Assembly (NCBI RefSeq): GCF_000002995.4
Contig: NW_025062478.1
Location: forward strand, 496,001-560,000
DNA length: 64,000 nucleotides
Source of the DNA: Brugia malayi
Taxonomy: Eukaryota; Nematoda; Chromadorea; Rhabditida; Onchocercidae
Direction: 5' to 3'
Shown here: piece by piece, positions 26,140 to 37,980 of the stretch
Position numbering within the stretch: the stretch's first letter is position 1
Layout of the letters: the number at the start of each line of letters is the position of its first letter
The notes under the pieces: generated by a model
Told to the model about the DNA's origin: nothing
What the model saw: the letters and a program-made list of their open reading frames with translations, nothing else
The model's database searches: none
Made by a program: the position numbers and the translations under genes

Positions 26140-29100
26140 ATGGATGCGATAACAGAATCGCCTGGACGATATCGGCCTGTGTCGCGCAAATATGATACGA
26201 TAGACAGAAGATATAAGTTTTTTGAGGCGTAAGTTTTCTTGTGTTATATTAAAAGTGTTGGAAAGAGTTTTAAGAAGTTTTAAGATTGTTATCCCAGATC
26301 TGCCATAAAATCCACTCTCATCGAATGTTAGACTCTACAAGACAGTTTTATTGGGTTCTCAGTCAATTTTAGGACTCGTGCTCATCGGATGCAAACATAT
26401 TATCCGTTGATACAACTTGGTCGTTCCTCTTACTCATCTACGCGACACAAGACTACCAATCTGAAGTCCCAAGTGATCCATTTTACTTATCAGTGTAACG
26501 AATTTCTGCTTTCTTTTTGTTTCTCTCTTTAATAAAATATGAAATAGAAAATTTCCAGGCTTCGACCGGAAGTGAAGTGGATATCAATCAATTTACAGCT
26601 GATTCAGATAGCGCGGCGGTGAATATTTGGAAGTTTTCATTATTACGATCCATTGCAAACGATTCCAGTGAAAAGTTTTTCAATTGTAAGTAATTTATTA
26701 AGGTAACAATTAATGACTTGTCGAATGATATATTATTGACAATATTTGCTTATTGTCATCCGATTGATTTGATCCACTGTTTCTCTTTGGTTTGTCACCG
26801 TTGGAATTATTTGGCGAATCATTCTGCTTTTTTCACCGAAGTTCGGGTATTAGTTAACGATATTTCGTTGAAATATGGCAGTGTGAAAAAGTTTTTCCAT
26901 AGGGTAAGTTTTGGCGAATGAATTTATGTCAAATGATGTATGATAATCAATGAAGAAAGTATTTGTAGTTTATTGACCGTAATTAATCAAACTCTGAGGA
27001 CAGTCTTATCACCTTGATTTATTTTCGTTTCCTTCTGTTTCCCTTTATTTTTGCTAATTAATGAGTTAGTATGTTATATTCGTTTTTTATATGTTTTCAG
27101 ACTTCGCATTATCTTCGGAAATTGTGTATTGATTGTTCTGTACCATTGCCATCCGCCGAAGTGTACGCATTATTCGAAATTTGTTTTCCTAATGTAATCC
27201 ATCTCGATATTGGCTCATTTAAGGGTACAAATTAAAGTAAAATTAAATCAAGAGATTTTATAATAGATTGATTTTTTTAAATTTAACCATTCTTCCTTGT
27301 AAATGACAAGTTTTGCAGAAATGAATACTACACTATTGACAAAATTATCAAATAGCTTCCCGAATGTTAAAACTTTGCACATGGAAAAAGTGAGACAAGT
27401 ATGATTTGATATTATAAATTTAATGAAATATTTCATTACCACCTTTTTAAGGTATCGCAATTTTTATAGGTTATTCTTATTCCTGTTTGAGTAATTGATT
27501 TTTTACTATATTTATTATTTAATATTACAGTTCGGGCTTCATTTATTAAAGACAGTTTTAATTTGAGATGAATAGTATCAGCAATAATAATTCATGATTT
27601 GCGTATCTTATCTTTTAGAGTCCAGGGTCTGATAATCCAGACGAATGGGAAAAGACGTTGGAAATGTTATTTGAAGATGAAAACATTTTCCCAGAAGTGA
27701 GAAATTTTTTTGTTGGTAATGTAAGTGTATACAGTTCAGGAAATGATCCAAGATTGCCTGCTTATAAACGTCCGCTGAATTTATTACATATTTACGATGG
27801 GATAGCTGACATTAAGTAAGTTCGTTTTCCCCTACAATTCTCTTAGCGCAGATTACTCGCTAGGTTCAAGTTGAATCATTTTTGAAAACAGTCTTATGGG
27901 ATCATGTGACATCGTAATTTGAAATCTATTATTGGATTGTTCAGTTGTAAGCTACTTGATTCATGGTAGCTGTTTTATTTTGGTAATATTGTGAATATAT
28001 TTATTAATATCAGTGTTTTTCAGTTTCAGCGTGATTAGAGCTTCTCCGTGGAGGTCTACTCTTACCGAACTTCATCTTGGATCTTATATTAGAAATGATG
28101 GCATTGAGTACATTGGTCTTTTGCATAATTTGAAAGTATTTTCATGGGGTCTGAGTTTGTATACTTCTGATCAAGAATTTGCGCACATAAAGGCAAGAAC
28201 AATGCTAGCAAAAATAAGATTAAGTTGTCGTTTGTATGAGGGTAGTGCTACCGAACAGTTATGCTTGTATACATCTTTAGCAGTTTTATAAAAATCATTC
28301 ATTTTCCAACTTTAAAAATATTTGGCTGCATTGGTAGTTTCAATGTTTTGTTTGCTCTAGATTTAATTTGGTTTGATATTATTGAAATTGATAAGTGCTT
28401 TAATATTTTTATATATTTTAGTGTAAGAATTTTAGTAGTTTGATTTTAGTGGTTAACGTTCTAACTACCAATTTAGAGTAGTCATTACGGAATGTGAACG
28501 AAATACTATTTCGTTCACATTCCGTAATCAAATACTATTTCGGTTTTTACATTATTTGAATATTGCAGAAACTGTACAATTTGGAAGAGCTGCGGGTATG
28601 GTTTGGCGGACAAGATTGTGATGTTTCGCCCGATGGATTAATTCAATTATTCACTTTGCCAGAGAAAAGACCTGAAAATTCATTCCCATACAAACTTAGG
28701 CATTTAATAATGTCGAATTACTTGGAAGGCACGGTCGATCTTTTTAGAGTCATTGATCGGAAGTAAGTTAATTTTCTGTACGAACATATTTGTATATAAA
28801 GAAGGAGAAATGTCGTGAAACCTCAAACTTGGGTAATTAAACCTTTATTTAACATGAAGCAAATAATAGCGCTTTATACATGTCGTCGTACGGATGCTAC
28901 ACCGATTAACAAACGCGTAACGAAAGATATAATTATAAAACATGCAATAATATAAAAATGGTCAAATAACACAAAATTGTAAAGTATTAGACGCATCCCA
29001 ATACCACCCAAAACATAAAGCAAATGATGGTTATGGAAGGATTGGTTGGGTTATATATAAGACTGATTTAACGAATGGAGATTAGATGGGAGGATTTCTC

Positions 29101-30649
29101 ATGGATGAACAAAGAAGATTGTTAACAAGATTATATACAGAACTGAACTGACCAGATATTCGGCAGAGGAGGACATTTAAATGATATGAAACAAAGACTG
29201 CTAATAAAGGGTTTTGCTAACAAAGGGTTTGCTAACAAAGGATTTTTGTTGTGCGAGGAAAAGGAATTAGATAAGAGGAATTTGTTAGTTTTGGATATAA
29301 TAATTTAAATATTTCGTCTTTCACGACAAGAAATATACAATGGTAAATAGTTTATATTATGAATTTATATTACAGTATGTTATAAATCATTACAGTTGTC
29401 CAAATTTGAAAACACTGGGTTTGCCATTCAGTGGATATTTGACGTTCAATGATGGAGTTATGCCTTTCATTGTTAGTAATTTCAAGTAAGTTTTTTTTTT
29501 TATAACCTCTTTATGAGAGCTCCTTTCCTGTTTTTTGATTGTTTTTTCAACGTTCAAGGATTAAGCTGCAGTTCTTGCAGTTCTTTTCATTTCACACGCT
29601 GTAAACTGCTCTTATGCAGAAATTTTAATAATAATTGCAAGTATTTTTGTTTCAGGCATTTAGATTTTCTGGACCTAAGCAATTTCGGAGATTGTTATAA
29701 AGACGAAGTCTGGAATAATTTAGATGACGATGATTTACCAGATTTGCGTCTTCTCATACTTCATGGAAATAAGGTATCGTTAATCGAAAATATGCATGAT
29801 ATTTATTCATCGAAAACATTGCTCAGAATTCGTCTGGATGGTTTTTAGTTTCAATTTTGATGGTTATGTCGAGCCATTTAATATGGAGATAATTACTGAA
29901 AAACTTTAGAAATTGTCGAATTGATGACAAAAAAAATAAACATCTGAGAGATGTTATTCCAAAACGAGGAGAAGAAATTGAAGCTTCAGCACTTTAACAG
30001 GTTTAAAAATTAAGTCTACTGTTTGCTGATAATTATGTAGTCAGTTTGACAGGAAGACATGAAAACATTCTGAAATTAGTTTTCAGGTTAATATTGAAAA
30101 TTTGCAACGCTTGAATTTGAAACGACCTAAACTGTTAATTTCAACCAAGCAGAATTATTTTATTAACTGGACCGAAACTGAGGATGGCTGCGTTTTCCAT
30201 GATTCTTTTGATGGTGATATCAGAGCGATAGCGAATGATTTACGCCAGATTGATGGGTTGCGTGATTTTATAATAAATCCGGGATTATCCATGTTAGTTT
30301 CTTTTACTACGAAACATTAGAAAATCAGGTTTTAAATAACTTAATTCCCACTTTTCACTTCTGATTTTTGTTTGTTCCATTTGGTAAATTTTTCGATTTT
30401 TTGTTAATTTTATCGATATGTATTATATTTCAGTTGTGACAATATTAACCTGAACGTTTTTACACGTTCATCATCAGCCGACTTTTATACTGACTACAGG
30501 GTAAGACCGTACACCAGTAATGATTCTGTCTAATTTTATAAAGATCATTAAATAATCTTTGAATATTTTGAAATTTGTTATTTTTTAAATAAATAAACAT
30601 GCTTCACAATAAGTATTTTTTTTTTCAGCATTTTTATTCCCGTTTTTAA
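26140..30649 (+). CDS. F-box / leucine-rich-repeat protein
   Basis: Probable substrate receptor of an SCF ubiquitin ligase. Exon model: 26140-26228, 26373-26472, 26559-26618, 26703-26903, 27101-27224, 27319-27398, 27619-27815, 28024-28192, 28569-28762, 29396-29485, 29656-29773, 30087-30292, 30434-30500, 30629-30649; 1,716 nt, 571 aa, phase kept. After a basic/Ser-rich N-terminus, an F-box spans about residues 85-125 (INDLSNDILLTIFAYC, then LVCHRWNYLA). Leucine-rich-repeat-like strands follow (LRKLCID, FPNVIHLDIG, TLTELHLGSYI, YNLEELRVW, CPNLKTLGLPF, HLDFLDLSNF, LPDLRLLILHGN, IENLQRLNLKRP). The 26619-26702 intron is the weak point: it is needed to remove an in-frame TAA at 26691, and its acceptor (attaag) is poor. 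The intron after 28192 uses a GC donor. Frame choice elsewhere is firm. The specific orthologue is not identified. Confidence 0.82.
28193..28568 (+). other. GC-AG intron of the F-box gene
   Basis: Exon 8 ends ...GCG CAC ATA AAG followed by GCAAGA, and exon 9 begins after tattgcag with AAA CTG TAC AAT TTG GAA. Joining here gives HIKKLYNLEELRVW, an uninterrupted leucine-rich repeat. GT donors further on leave the wrong phase. The intron also contains the 45-nt hairpin. Confidence 0.75.
28484..28528 (+). repeat. Perfect 21-bp hairpin in intron
   Basis: Arms of 21 nt (attacggaatgtgaacgaaa plus t, and its exact reverse complement) flank a 3-nt loop (act). It lies inside the GC-AG intron, 40 nt before the acceptor. 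A partial echo (aatactatttcgg) follows immediately. Confidence 0.95.
28811..29328. mobile_element. Solo LTR (probably BEL/Pao type)
   Basis: A 518-bp insertion in the intron between F-box exons 9 and 10. It starts TGTCGTGAAA and ends TTTCACGACA, a perfect 10-bp terminal inverted repeat with canonical TG...CA ends, and is flanked on both sides by the 5-bp direct repeat AGAAA (28806-28810 and 29329-29333). It is less AT-rich than the surrounding intron and contains a TATA-like ttatatataag near 29050. No internal retroviral-type genes are present, so it fits a solo LTR left by recombination. A 5-bp duplication suits BEL/Pao or Gypsy; the nearby BEL/Pao relic favours the former. Confidence 0.8.
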
Positions 30650-31599
30650 TCTAATAATAATATGGAATTGGAAATAAAGTTTGCGATAAAGAAGGTTATA
30701 TGCATTGCATTGCTTGAAGTCATCAATCCTGTTTTCGAAAATATTGTTTTTTACAAGTTACTACCGTACTTCCACTGTTCTTCAAAATCAGAGGATTCTC
30801 TCTAACATTTCTCCTATACCGTTATTATTAAGAACTAAGGAAGCAATTAAGAAAATTAGACTGTGAAATTAAATCTCTATGAAGTATTAATTACAATATT
30901 CAATCATCCACATACTAAATATGTTATACTGCACATTAAATAAGTGGTACTACACATCAAGGTATATATTAAATTATATAAAAAAGATATATATTAAATT
31001 AAATTACTATTATTTAAAAGTTTATTATTTAAATTAAGTAACAGAAGAACTACAAGTAATTAATTCAACAGAACAGAGAAACTACAAGCAATTAATTCAA
31101 CAGCAAAGATTTGCCACAAATAATAGCTCAAGAAAAGCTTGAAGAGGAAGGAAGATATTGGAAAAGGCTCTGTATATTCGTTGGAGTAGACTGTTTTTTC
31201 AATTTTATATCTTCAAATGAAGTCCGTCAAATGGTATCAGGATTCTACGTAATCCATACAAATGCTGATCCTATAATAACTGGGAAGGAATATAAAAATA
31301 AATTTCACAATTATGACGAAGACAAATTAAATTGGGGATAGTTATTGTTGAAACCAAATCGATGCATGTAAGCAATATCACCATGATTCCAAAAATGGGA
31401 AAATTCTGGAAATAAGGAGTCGAGATGTTGAGATATTTCAAGCAACAGTTGAGATATTTCAAAGGAACAATCGCTATGCAAAGTGGAAGATATCAAGTAT
31501 TTTAGTCCTGGAAAAGTTCAAAGATTTGCCTAAATGATAATTAGGGTTTTTTGTCTCGAAAGATTAGAAATATTAATTGGAGGACTTTATACTAATAAA
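30650..31599. other. Downstream flank of F-box gene
   Basis: First about 400 bp are the probable 3' UTR. From about 31100 the plus strand becomes purine-rich with a broken frame at 31111-31341 (EEEGRYWKRLCIFVG, then a stop), which may be the upstream edge of the retroelement relic that follows. There is no intact gene. Confidence 0.45.
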
Positions 31600-31945
31600 T
31601 TATTTCTCAAACGTTACTAGGAAATAATTCAAGAACAAATGGAATTCAATATAATTAAAGTAGTAGTCCTAGAAATGAATCAGATTGGCTTTATATATTA
31701 TTAGACACATCATGCGATATTAACCCGAATAAATCGACAATAAAATTAAGAATCTCTTACGATGCTTCTGCTCACACCAAAGATATGAAAATTTTGAACG
31801 ATGTTCTATATCAATCCGATCGCACTCTCAGATTTAGCAGGCGTATTGATTCATTCAACTTAGAACGATGGAAAATATAATAACAGCCGATACTGAAAAA
31901 GCGTTTTTGCAATTGGAATTATTTTCAACGCAGCTTTTCGTTAAT
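31600..31945 (+). pseudogene. Broken BEL/Pao reverse transcriptase
   Basis: Plus-strand fragments match the order of the N-terminal half of BEL/Pao reverse transcriptases: EIIQEQMEFNII, then a THHAIL-like step (family form YLPHHAV), then KLRISYDASAHTKDMK with LNDVLYQ, a DLAGVLI-like piece in another frame, and TADTEKAFLQ. The pieces lie in different frames and are separated by stops, so the copy is dead. The catalytic YxDD region is not recognisable downstream. This is an endogenous retrotransposon relic, described only as seen. Confidence 0.8.
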
Positions 31946-34350
31946 CAGTGTTGAAGAACAGAGGAAATTTCTTTCATTCAACAAAATCATTTCTGAGTAG
32001 AAATATGCCAATGAAAGAAAATCTTTGGAGTTAATCGGACCAATCATCGAAGACAGCACAAATATGTTTTCTTCTCCAAAGAGTTCCATTCGGAATGATT
32101 ATCATTCTCCTTTATACTAGCAGCCAATTTTCAACTACAATCGATTAACTGCCAAATTTAAAAACCTGAAAGATGTGAGAAACACCGTGATCATTTGATG
32201 AAGATACAATAATAGCTGCTGATTATGCAATTGATATTGGTCCTGAAGCTGAGGTAAATGGAGGAAATAATTGTTGCAGAAAGGAACAATCAAATCAAAT
32301 GCATGGGACCTCGAAAAGCATAACAGAGCAATATTTAAGTGGAAGAGAAAACAATCTTAATTTCAGCAAGCAAACAATTCAGTACATAAAAGTAATAAAT
32401 GCATGGGAAAATAACTTAAAAAATATAGATGATAAATGCAAGGAAAAAAAAAATAACTTAAAAATATAGAAAATATAGATGTCCTATAAGGAAATCTTAT
32501 TTGTGTAACTGGGATATCAGGAAGGGAGGGGAAAAACAAATGAAGTTTAGTTGTAGAAACATTATATAAATATTTAGCGCGCAAAATATATAATTCATTC
32601 TCGAAGTATGGCAAATGCGATTAGAAGGCTTTGAATATATAGATAAAAAAATTATAGAAATAAACCAATTGCCAATTGATAGAACTCCGACATCGAATCC
32701 AGCAATATATGTTGGCATTTTCAATGATGTGAGGAATACTCTTAGAGTCAGCCGATTTCCAAGGGAGGAAAGGTGAGAAGCGTGTAAAGATGATGAGCAT
32801 TTAAGGGTAGAAATGCATTTCGAGAAACAATGGAAGTTACTTACAAATGAAAATCAGTTTCTGACGTGCTTGATATGACAATAGATCAGGCGTGTGATTT
32901 TTTTTTGACAACCTTTCAATGCTGAATGAAAAATTGGTCATTTTTCGAGAAATGGACTTGGATATATAGAACTATATATAGAAGGAACAACTGTCTAGAG
33001 GTAAAGCTATCCAGAGAGCTATCAAAACAGTCTACTGTTCTTGATGAAGCAACGAGGGGATTGCATTTTGAGAATGTGAATAATTTACTGAAGATAACTC
33101 CATGAGTTAGTTGATTTAGGATACTGTTATAGGTATCGAGCACAACTTGAACGTTATAAAAACTGAGGATTATATAATAGACATTGGTCCAGAAGGTGGA
33201 ACGAAAGATGGGAAAGTAGTTGCCAGAAGAAATAATAGATATACAGGAAGTATTACTGGTAAATATCTTAAGCCATATCTGTTAAAGTTAAGTAAGATGA
33301 AGAAATAAATACCTGTGGTAGAATACATAAACCTATCCATATTATGGTGAATACTTGGTGATTGGTCTAATTTATGTTATAAATATAGTAGGAAAACTGT
33401 AATAGACTTAATATAATTTTGTTTTATAGGTATAGTAGAACTGTGTAGCTTCTTGCCAAGCTCAGAGTTGCCGGCAGATGACAAACGAATTCTGGGAAGT
33501 TTGTTTTTAAGGAAATAACGAACACCATCAATTGAAAAGCCATCTAAGAGAAAAAAAAAAGTAGGAACACAAAATTGTGACGAATATACAATTTCAGATT
33601 ATATTTCTAGTCATAATAATCAGCTGAGAACTTAATCACTTTTCAGATGAGAATTGTAATCAACATACTTCCGGTATTACTTATTCAGGATAGCCAGAAA
33701 GCAATAATTATACAGACAGAAGTTATGGTTAAGAAGTGCTAAAATGCTAAAATAGCGAGTGCAGTACAGAAATTACGGGAGTGTTCGAGAAAATATACTT
33801 GATGAATATACGAGAAAATATACTTCTAAGAGCTGAAGTCGAAAGTGCGTTAACCAAATAACTAGTTAATCAGATGAAAATGATTAGGTGATAGGTGCTG
33901 ATTCCAATTTTGAGGATTGTGGCATGCTGTCAGGTGTTGATTTACAATAATAAGTTAGTTAGTTGTTGGCTGGTTGAAACTACTGATTCAAATGATTCTA
34001 GCTCAGATGAAAGTAATACTGATATCAATTTAAGCGATTTAGACTCGACGAAGATAACTTTTTTTTCTTACAGAATACTCGCTTTTGATGAAACTAAGAG
34101 CACCATTAACTAAAAATGAAAGTAATCTTATTAATAAACTTTATAAGGAATTGGAATATAAAGGAAAAAGATGTAAGAGAAGAAAACAATAAAAAATTAA
34201 CTAATAGTTTGTTAAAGACATATTAGGTGAATGCTTAAGGGATAAGGCTAATTTATGTTATAAGAATAAAACTGTAATAGACTTAATATTTGAGGCATTA
34301 ATAGACGTTACAAATAGTAAAGATCTATGTCCTAGCAATAAAGTGCATGC
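31946..34350 (+). other. Decayed sequence, probable retroelement remains
   Basis: Purine-rich on the plus strand with many short frames and stops. Two pairs of internal similarities are visible: YxIDIGPE-like segments near 32225 and 33170, and LCYK-xx-KTVIDLI-like segments near 33375 and 34255. This suggests duplicated or repeated coding units now degraded. A fragment IVELCSFLPSSELPADD lies near 33430-33480. I cannot name a domain. Confidence 0.45.
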
Positions 34351-34356
34351 AGTGGG

Positions 34357-34435
34357 TTTCAGTGTCAGAAATGTTATAATAATATATATAACTAATAGAT
34401 TCATTACATTAATTATAACATTTCTGACACTGAAA
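34357..34435. repeat. Perfect 24-bp stem, 31-nt loop
   Basis: Left arm 34357-34380 (tttcagtgtcagaaatgtta plus taat) is the exact reverse complement of 34412-34435. The loop is AT-only in its first half. Confidence 0.95.
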
Positions 34436-34689
34436 ATAATTTCAATTGCTAATCTAAGTACTTTGTGAAAATCCCGCATTTTTTTCAGTTTCAGTAATTT
34501 AGACAAAAAAATAAATTTGAATTATGTAAAAATTTCTTTTAATTAATTATTAAATGCGAATAAAGTTTTAATTTTTGCAAAATTTTTTGTTTCATCCCTT
34601 GTTAAAGTAATAAAAGCTGGTACAAAATGAAGAATTCCCATTGCATCACAATTTTAGCAAACCAATCAAAAATCCGGGGTTTGAGCGTC

Positions 34690-35640
34690 ATCCATATTAT
34701 TTTATTTGAAACAGAATTAATAAAAATTAAAACATTTTTAATATTTAGTTTATTAAAACTTTTAAAATCTCTCGAAATTTCTTAAGTAGCCCTATCTGGA
34801 TTTGTGACTAAAGTTAATTTTAATATTTAAAAAATATTTGAAATCAATTATAATTGCAGATTTAATTAATTTCTGCAATGAATGTTTGCTTAAAATTGGC
34901 ATAAAATGTCAAAAATAGTGAAGCAGATCAAGTTTAATGCAAATAAAAGTAATCAATTAAGTTCAATAAATGTTCATTTTTACATCAAATATATTTTTCC
35001 AGCACTGGTAGAAAAAAATTTTAAATTTTTATTTTTTACGCAAAAAAAAGCTTTAAAAATTAACTCCAAAGCAAACTTTCAATGCAGAAATTAATTAAAT
35101 CTGCAATTATAATTGATTTCAAATATTTTTTAAATATTAAAATTAATTTCAGTCACAAATCCAGATAGGGTTACTTAAGAAATTTCGGCAGATTTTAAAA
35201 GTTTTAATAAATTAAACATTAAAAATGTTTTAATTTTACTCTATTCTGTTTCAAATAAAATCTGCCAATGCCGGAGAAATATATTTTTTCTAAAAATAAA
35301 CATCTACTGAACTTAATTGATTACTTTTATTTGCATTAAACTTAATCTGCTGACATTTTAATTACTATTTCTGACATTTTATGCTAACTTTGGACTTTAA
35401 AAGTTTACTTTAAAGCAAACTTTCAATGCAGAAATTAATGAAATCTGCATTTATAATTGATTTCAAATATTTTTTAAATATTAAAATTAATTTTAGTCAC
35501 AAATGCAGATAGGGTTACATAAGAAATTTCGACAGATTTTAAAACTTTTAATAAATCAAATTTTTAGAATGTTTTAATTTTTAATAATTCTGTTTCAAAT
35601 TAAATCTGCCAATGCTGGAAAAATATAATTCATTTTAAAA
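34690..35640. repeat. Satellite-like 340-bp family, inverted cluster
   Basis: Contains recurring blocks: ctgtcgaaatttct, ggatttgtgactaaa, gaaatcaattataattgcag, aaatgtcaaaaatagtaa and ttttatttgaaacagaatta. The first copy (34690-35000) is in plus orientation; the following copies (about 35050-35640) are in reverse orientation. The same family forms arrays at 38860-40105 and 43810-44578. Confidence 0.85.
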
Positions 35641-35786
35641 TGAATTTTTTGAACTTAATGACTTTGTGCTGCATAATACATTTCGGTCATGTATCATTTT
35701 ATGATGAACTATCAATAAGTTTAAAATTAAATACTGTAACATCTTAAAACAGAACCGGAATTTCGGATAAAGGGAAGCAAAATGTA

Positions 35787-37002
35787 ATGATGATAGCTTA
35801 TGAGATACTGCATCAAATTCAAATATTCATTAAGCAGATTTTAATTTTTGCACAACAAACGTTTTCATCATTAAGATGGGATTTGTTTATGAAGTCGGAA
35901 TTTCAAAAGATTCCATCAATGATGAATTACACAAAAGATGTGACAGATGATACCTTTTTTATCTATAAAGCATTTTTGGACTTATGCCGAAAAGAACCGT
36001 TAATACGAATTCTCGCATTCAGTCAGTGTCGCGATATCAATGTAATCCTTCATTATGGCTTACAATGTATATCAGCAAAAGATGTCACAATAGAATATGA
36101 TTTCCCGTGGAAATGCAATTTCTCTGTCAATGCAGTAGGTATTTTACAATATGGAATTGTGTTTTCATAATGTACCCTATTTTTTTAATTTTTTCTTTTG
36201 TGCTTCTGTAATCTTAATTTTTATTCTTTTTTTAAATTTTTTTATTAAATTTTTCTAAAAATGTTTTTAAACTTTATAAACACATTAAGTAAATTATATT
36301 TAAAAATATTTGAAAATCTTTATGTTAAGATTTATGTCACAATTAAATTAGATTATCATTCATCTATTTATTCTGTTGTGAATGAATTTTGCACCTGGTC
36401 TATTACTTTATTCTAAGTAATTTGGACTTATAAAATAGATTACTTTTGGAAATATTGTGAGTGAAAATGAGTAAGAATTTCTTCTTCTTTTGCATTATAT
36501 TTATATTGGATATAAGATTTGGCGCAAAATGTTCTTTGATATGGTAATGCAACGAATATTGTGGTATGCTTAGAACAAAAAAATAATAAATAAAGAAAAT
36601 TGAATATTAAGGGTGTTAAAGAAAATTGAATATTAAGGGTATTTTTCTGCTAAAAAATTTAGAAAGAAATATTGGTAAGTGAAAGAAATCGAATGGTTGC
36701 TATCCCGTTGCAATTGCTCCCGCGGAAATACCAAGATACTTTGTACGTTTGTGTGCTACCCCTCTACTGGTACTGGAATTATGTTGCATTCATTCATTGA
36801 GGTATGCAATTTCTATGTTTCATTTAGTTAGGATAAAAAATTTGTTCTGTCTTAGAATTTGATGTTGCAAATTTTGAACCAAACTAAAATATTAGTTTAT
36901 TGGTTTAACCAAATTTTATTTTTTGTTTCAAGTTCTAAAATATTTTTTCTGTCCCACGCATTTAGGCATTTTTCATTTGAATATATCAGATTAATGCATT
37001 AA
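35787..37002 (+). CDS. Candidate small gene, unknown
   Basis: Three putative exons keep phase: 35787-36134, 36686-36801, 36966-37002; 501 nt, 166 aa. Exon 1 looks coding (LCRKEPLIRILAFSQCRDIN, then VILHYGLQCISAKDV) and ends NA with donor gtaggt. Exon 2 reads YPVAIAPAEIPRYFVRLC then ATPLLVLELCC. Exon 3 ends HFSFEYIRLMH then stop after acceptor gcatttag. The exon-2 acceptor (gtgaaag) is weak. The better acceptor at 36662 (aaatttag) would open another frame that ends in a stop just before the donor, so the middle of the model is unsure. The pattern of a short helix pair followed by a Leu/Cys-rich end faintly recalls ankyrin/SOCS-box proteins, but I do not claim that family. It is flanked by satellite-like repeats. 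Confidence 0.35.
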
Positions 37003-37566
37003 TTGAACGAAAAAAAATTGTAATACATAAGTTACAAAATTTTAGTCCAAATATTTAAGACAAATCAAATCAATAAAAATCTGCATTAATTAATAGAAAT
37101 AATTGAGAGAAGAAAAAAAAAGTTTATATAGAAGAACGATAATACACATAGTACAAAGATGTTAGATTGAGATTTAGTAGAGACCAAAGAAATATTCGAA
37201 GAAAAAAAGGGATGGAAAAGTCTCCATATATTGGATGAAAAAAAAAAATCTCCATGAGCGCGAAGGAATAAAGACTCATGAGCGCGAAAGATTGCAGAGA
37301 AATACTATTATTATGAATGTTCATTTTCGTCACTATTTTCGTGTCTTTTTGTTGTGTCAGAATTATGGTTAAAAGAAAGGATCAGGGAAAGTATGGGATA
37401 TTTAATGATTAGCATATATGGAATTATGTGTAGGTAAATTAAAATATGTAAATCGGTGTTTTTTTACCTATGTTCTTTTACCATAAGTAAATAATAGTTA
37501 CGTCACTGGTTTTTGTGCTTAATGAATATTTGATTAGTTTGCTAATTTTATAAAATTGCGGCTTCC

Positions 37567-37662
37567 ATGGAGGATCAAGAAATCGGAGTGCTTTTCGAAT
37601 ACCTTAAAAGGGAGCCGGAGATGTACCGCATTTTGCAATGGTTCGTGAACAGGACTGTTCAG
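37567..37662 (+). pseudogene. Orphan copy of MEDQEI first exon
   Basis: A 32-codon open exon starting MEDQEIGVLFEYLKREPEM and ending ...RTVQ with an intact donor (CAG then gtaatt). No matching second exon follows, because the sequence turns into the fold-back. It is listed as a gene fragment, although its frame is intact. Confidence 0.55.
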
Positions 37663-37980
37663 GTAATTTTCACTTTGTCTTCCTCTTTCTTTAAAGTTTG
37701 TTCCACCCGCTGTATGGTCTTTTATCACGTATTTTTTGCATGAATTTAAAGATGGCAGCGAATTTTATAGTCTTTTATTGTATTTTGCTTGCATAATGTC
37801 TGCAAATTCCATGCAGGCGTTTCTGATTTACCGCTGTTTATTTATGTGGTGCTGTAAGGGCATATCATCAATTCAAACACTAAAGTGAGTTATGCCAGCA
37901 TTAACGTTTGCATTTTTTTCTAAATCCATACAGCGGGTGGAACAAACTTTAAAGAAAGAGGAAGACAAAGTGAAAATTAC

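Noticed and set aside
29774..29848. Continuation of F-box exon 11 into VSLIENMHDIY... and a stop
   Set aside because: A good donor (AAG then gtatcg) and a phase-matched next exon at 30087 with leucine-rich-repeat pattern favour splicing; retained-intron use cannot be excluded.
37124..37333. Frames repeated in the fold-back arms and at 43214-43486 (Phe/Leu/Tyr-rich)
   Set aside because: They lie in sequence upstream of the MEDQEI exon, differ by frameshifts between copies and show no coding bias.
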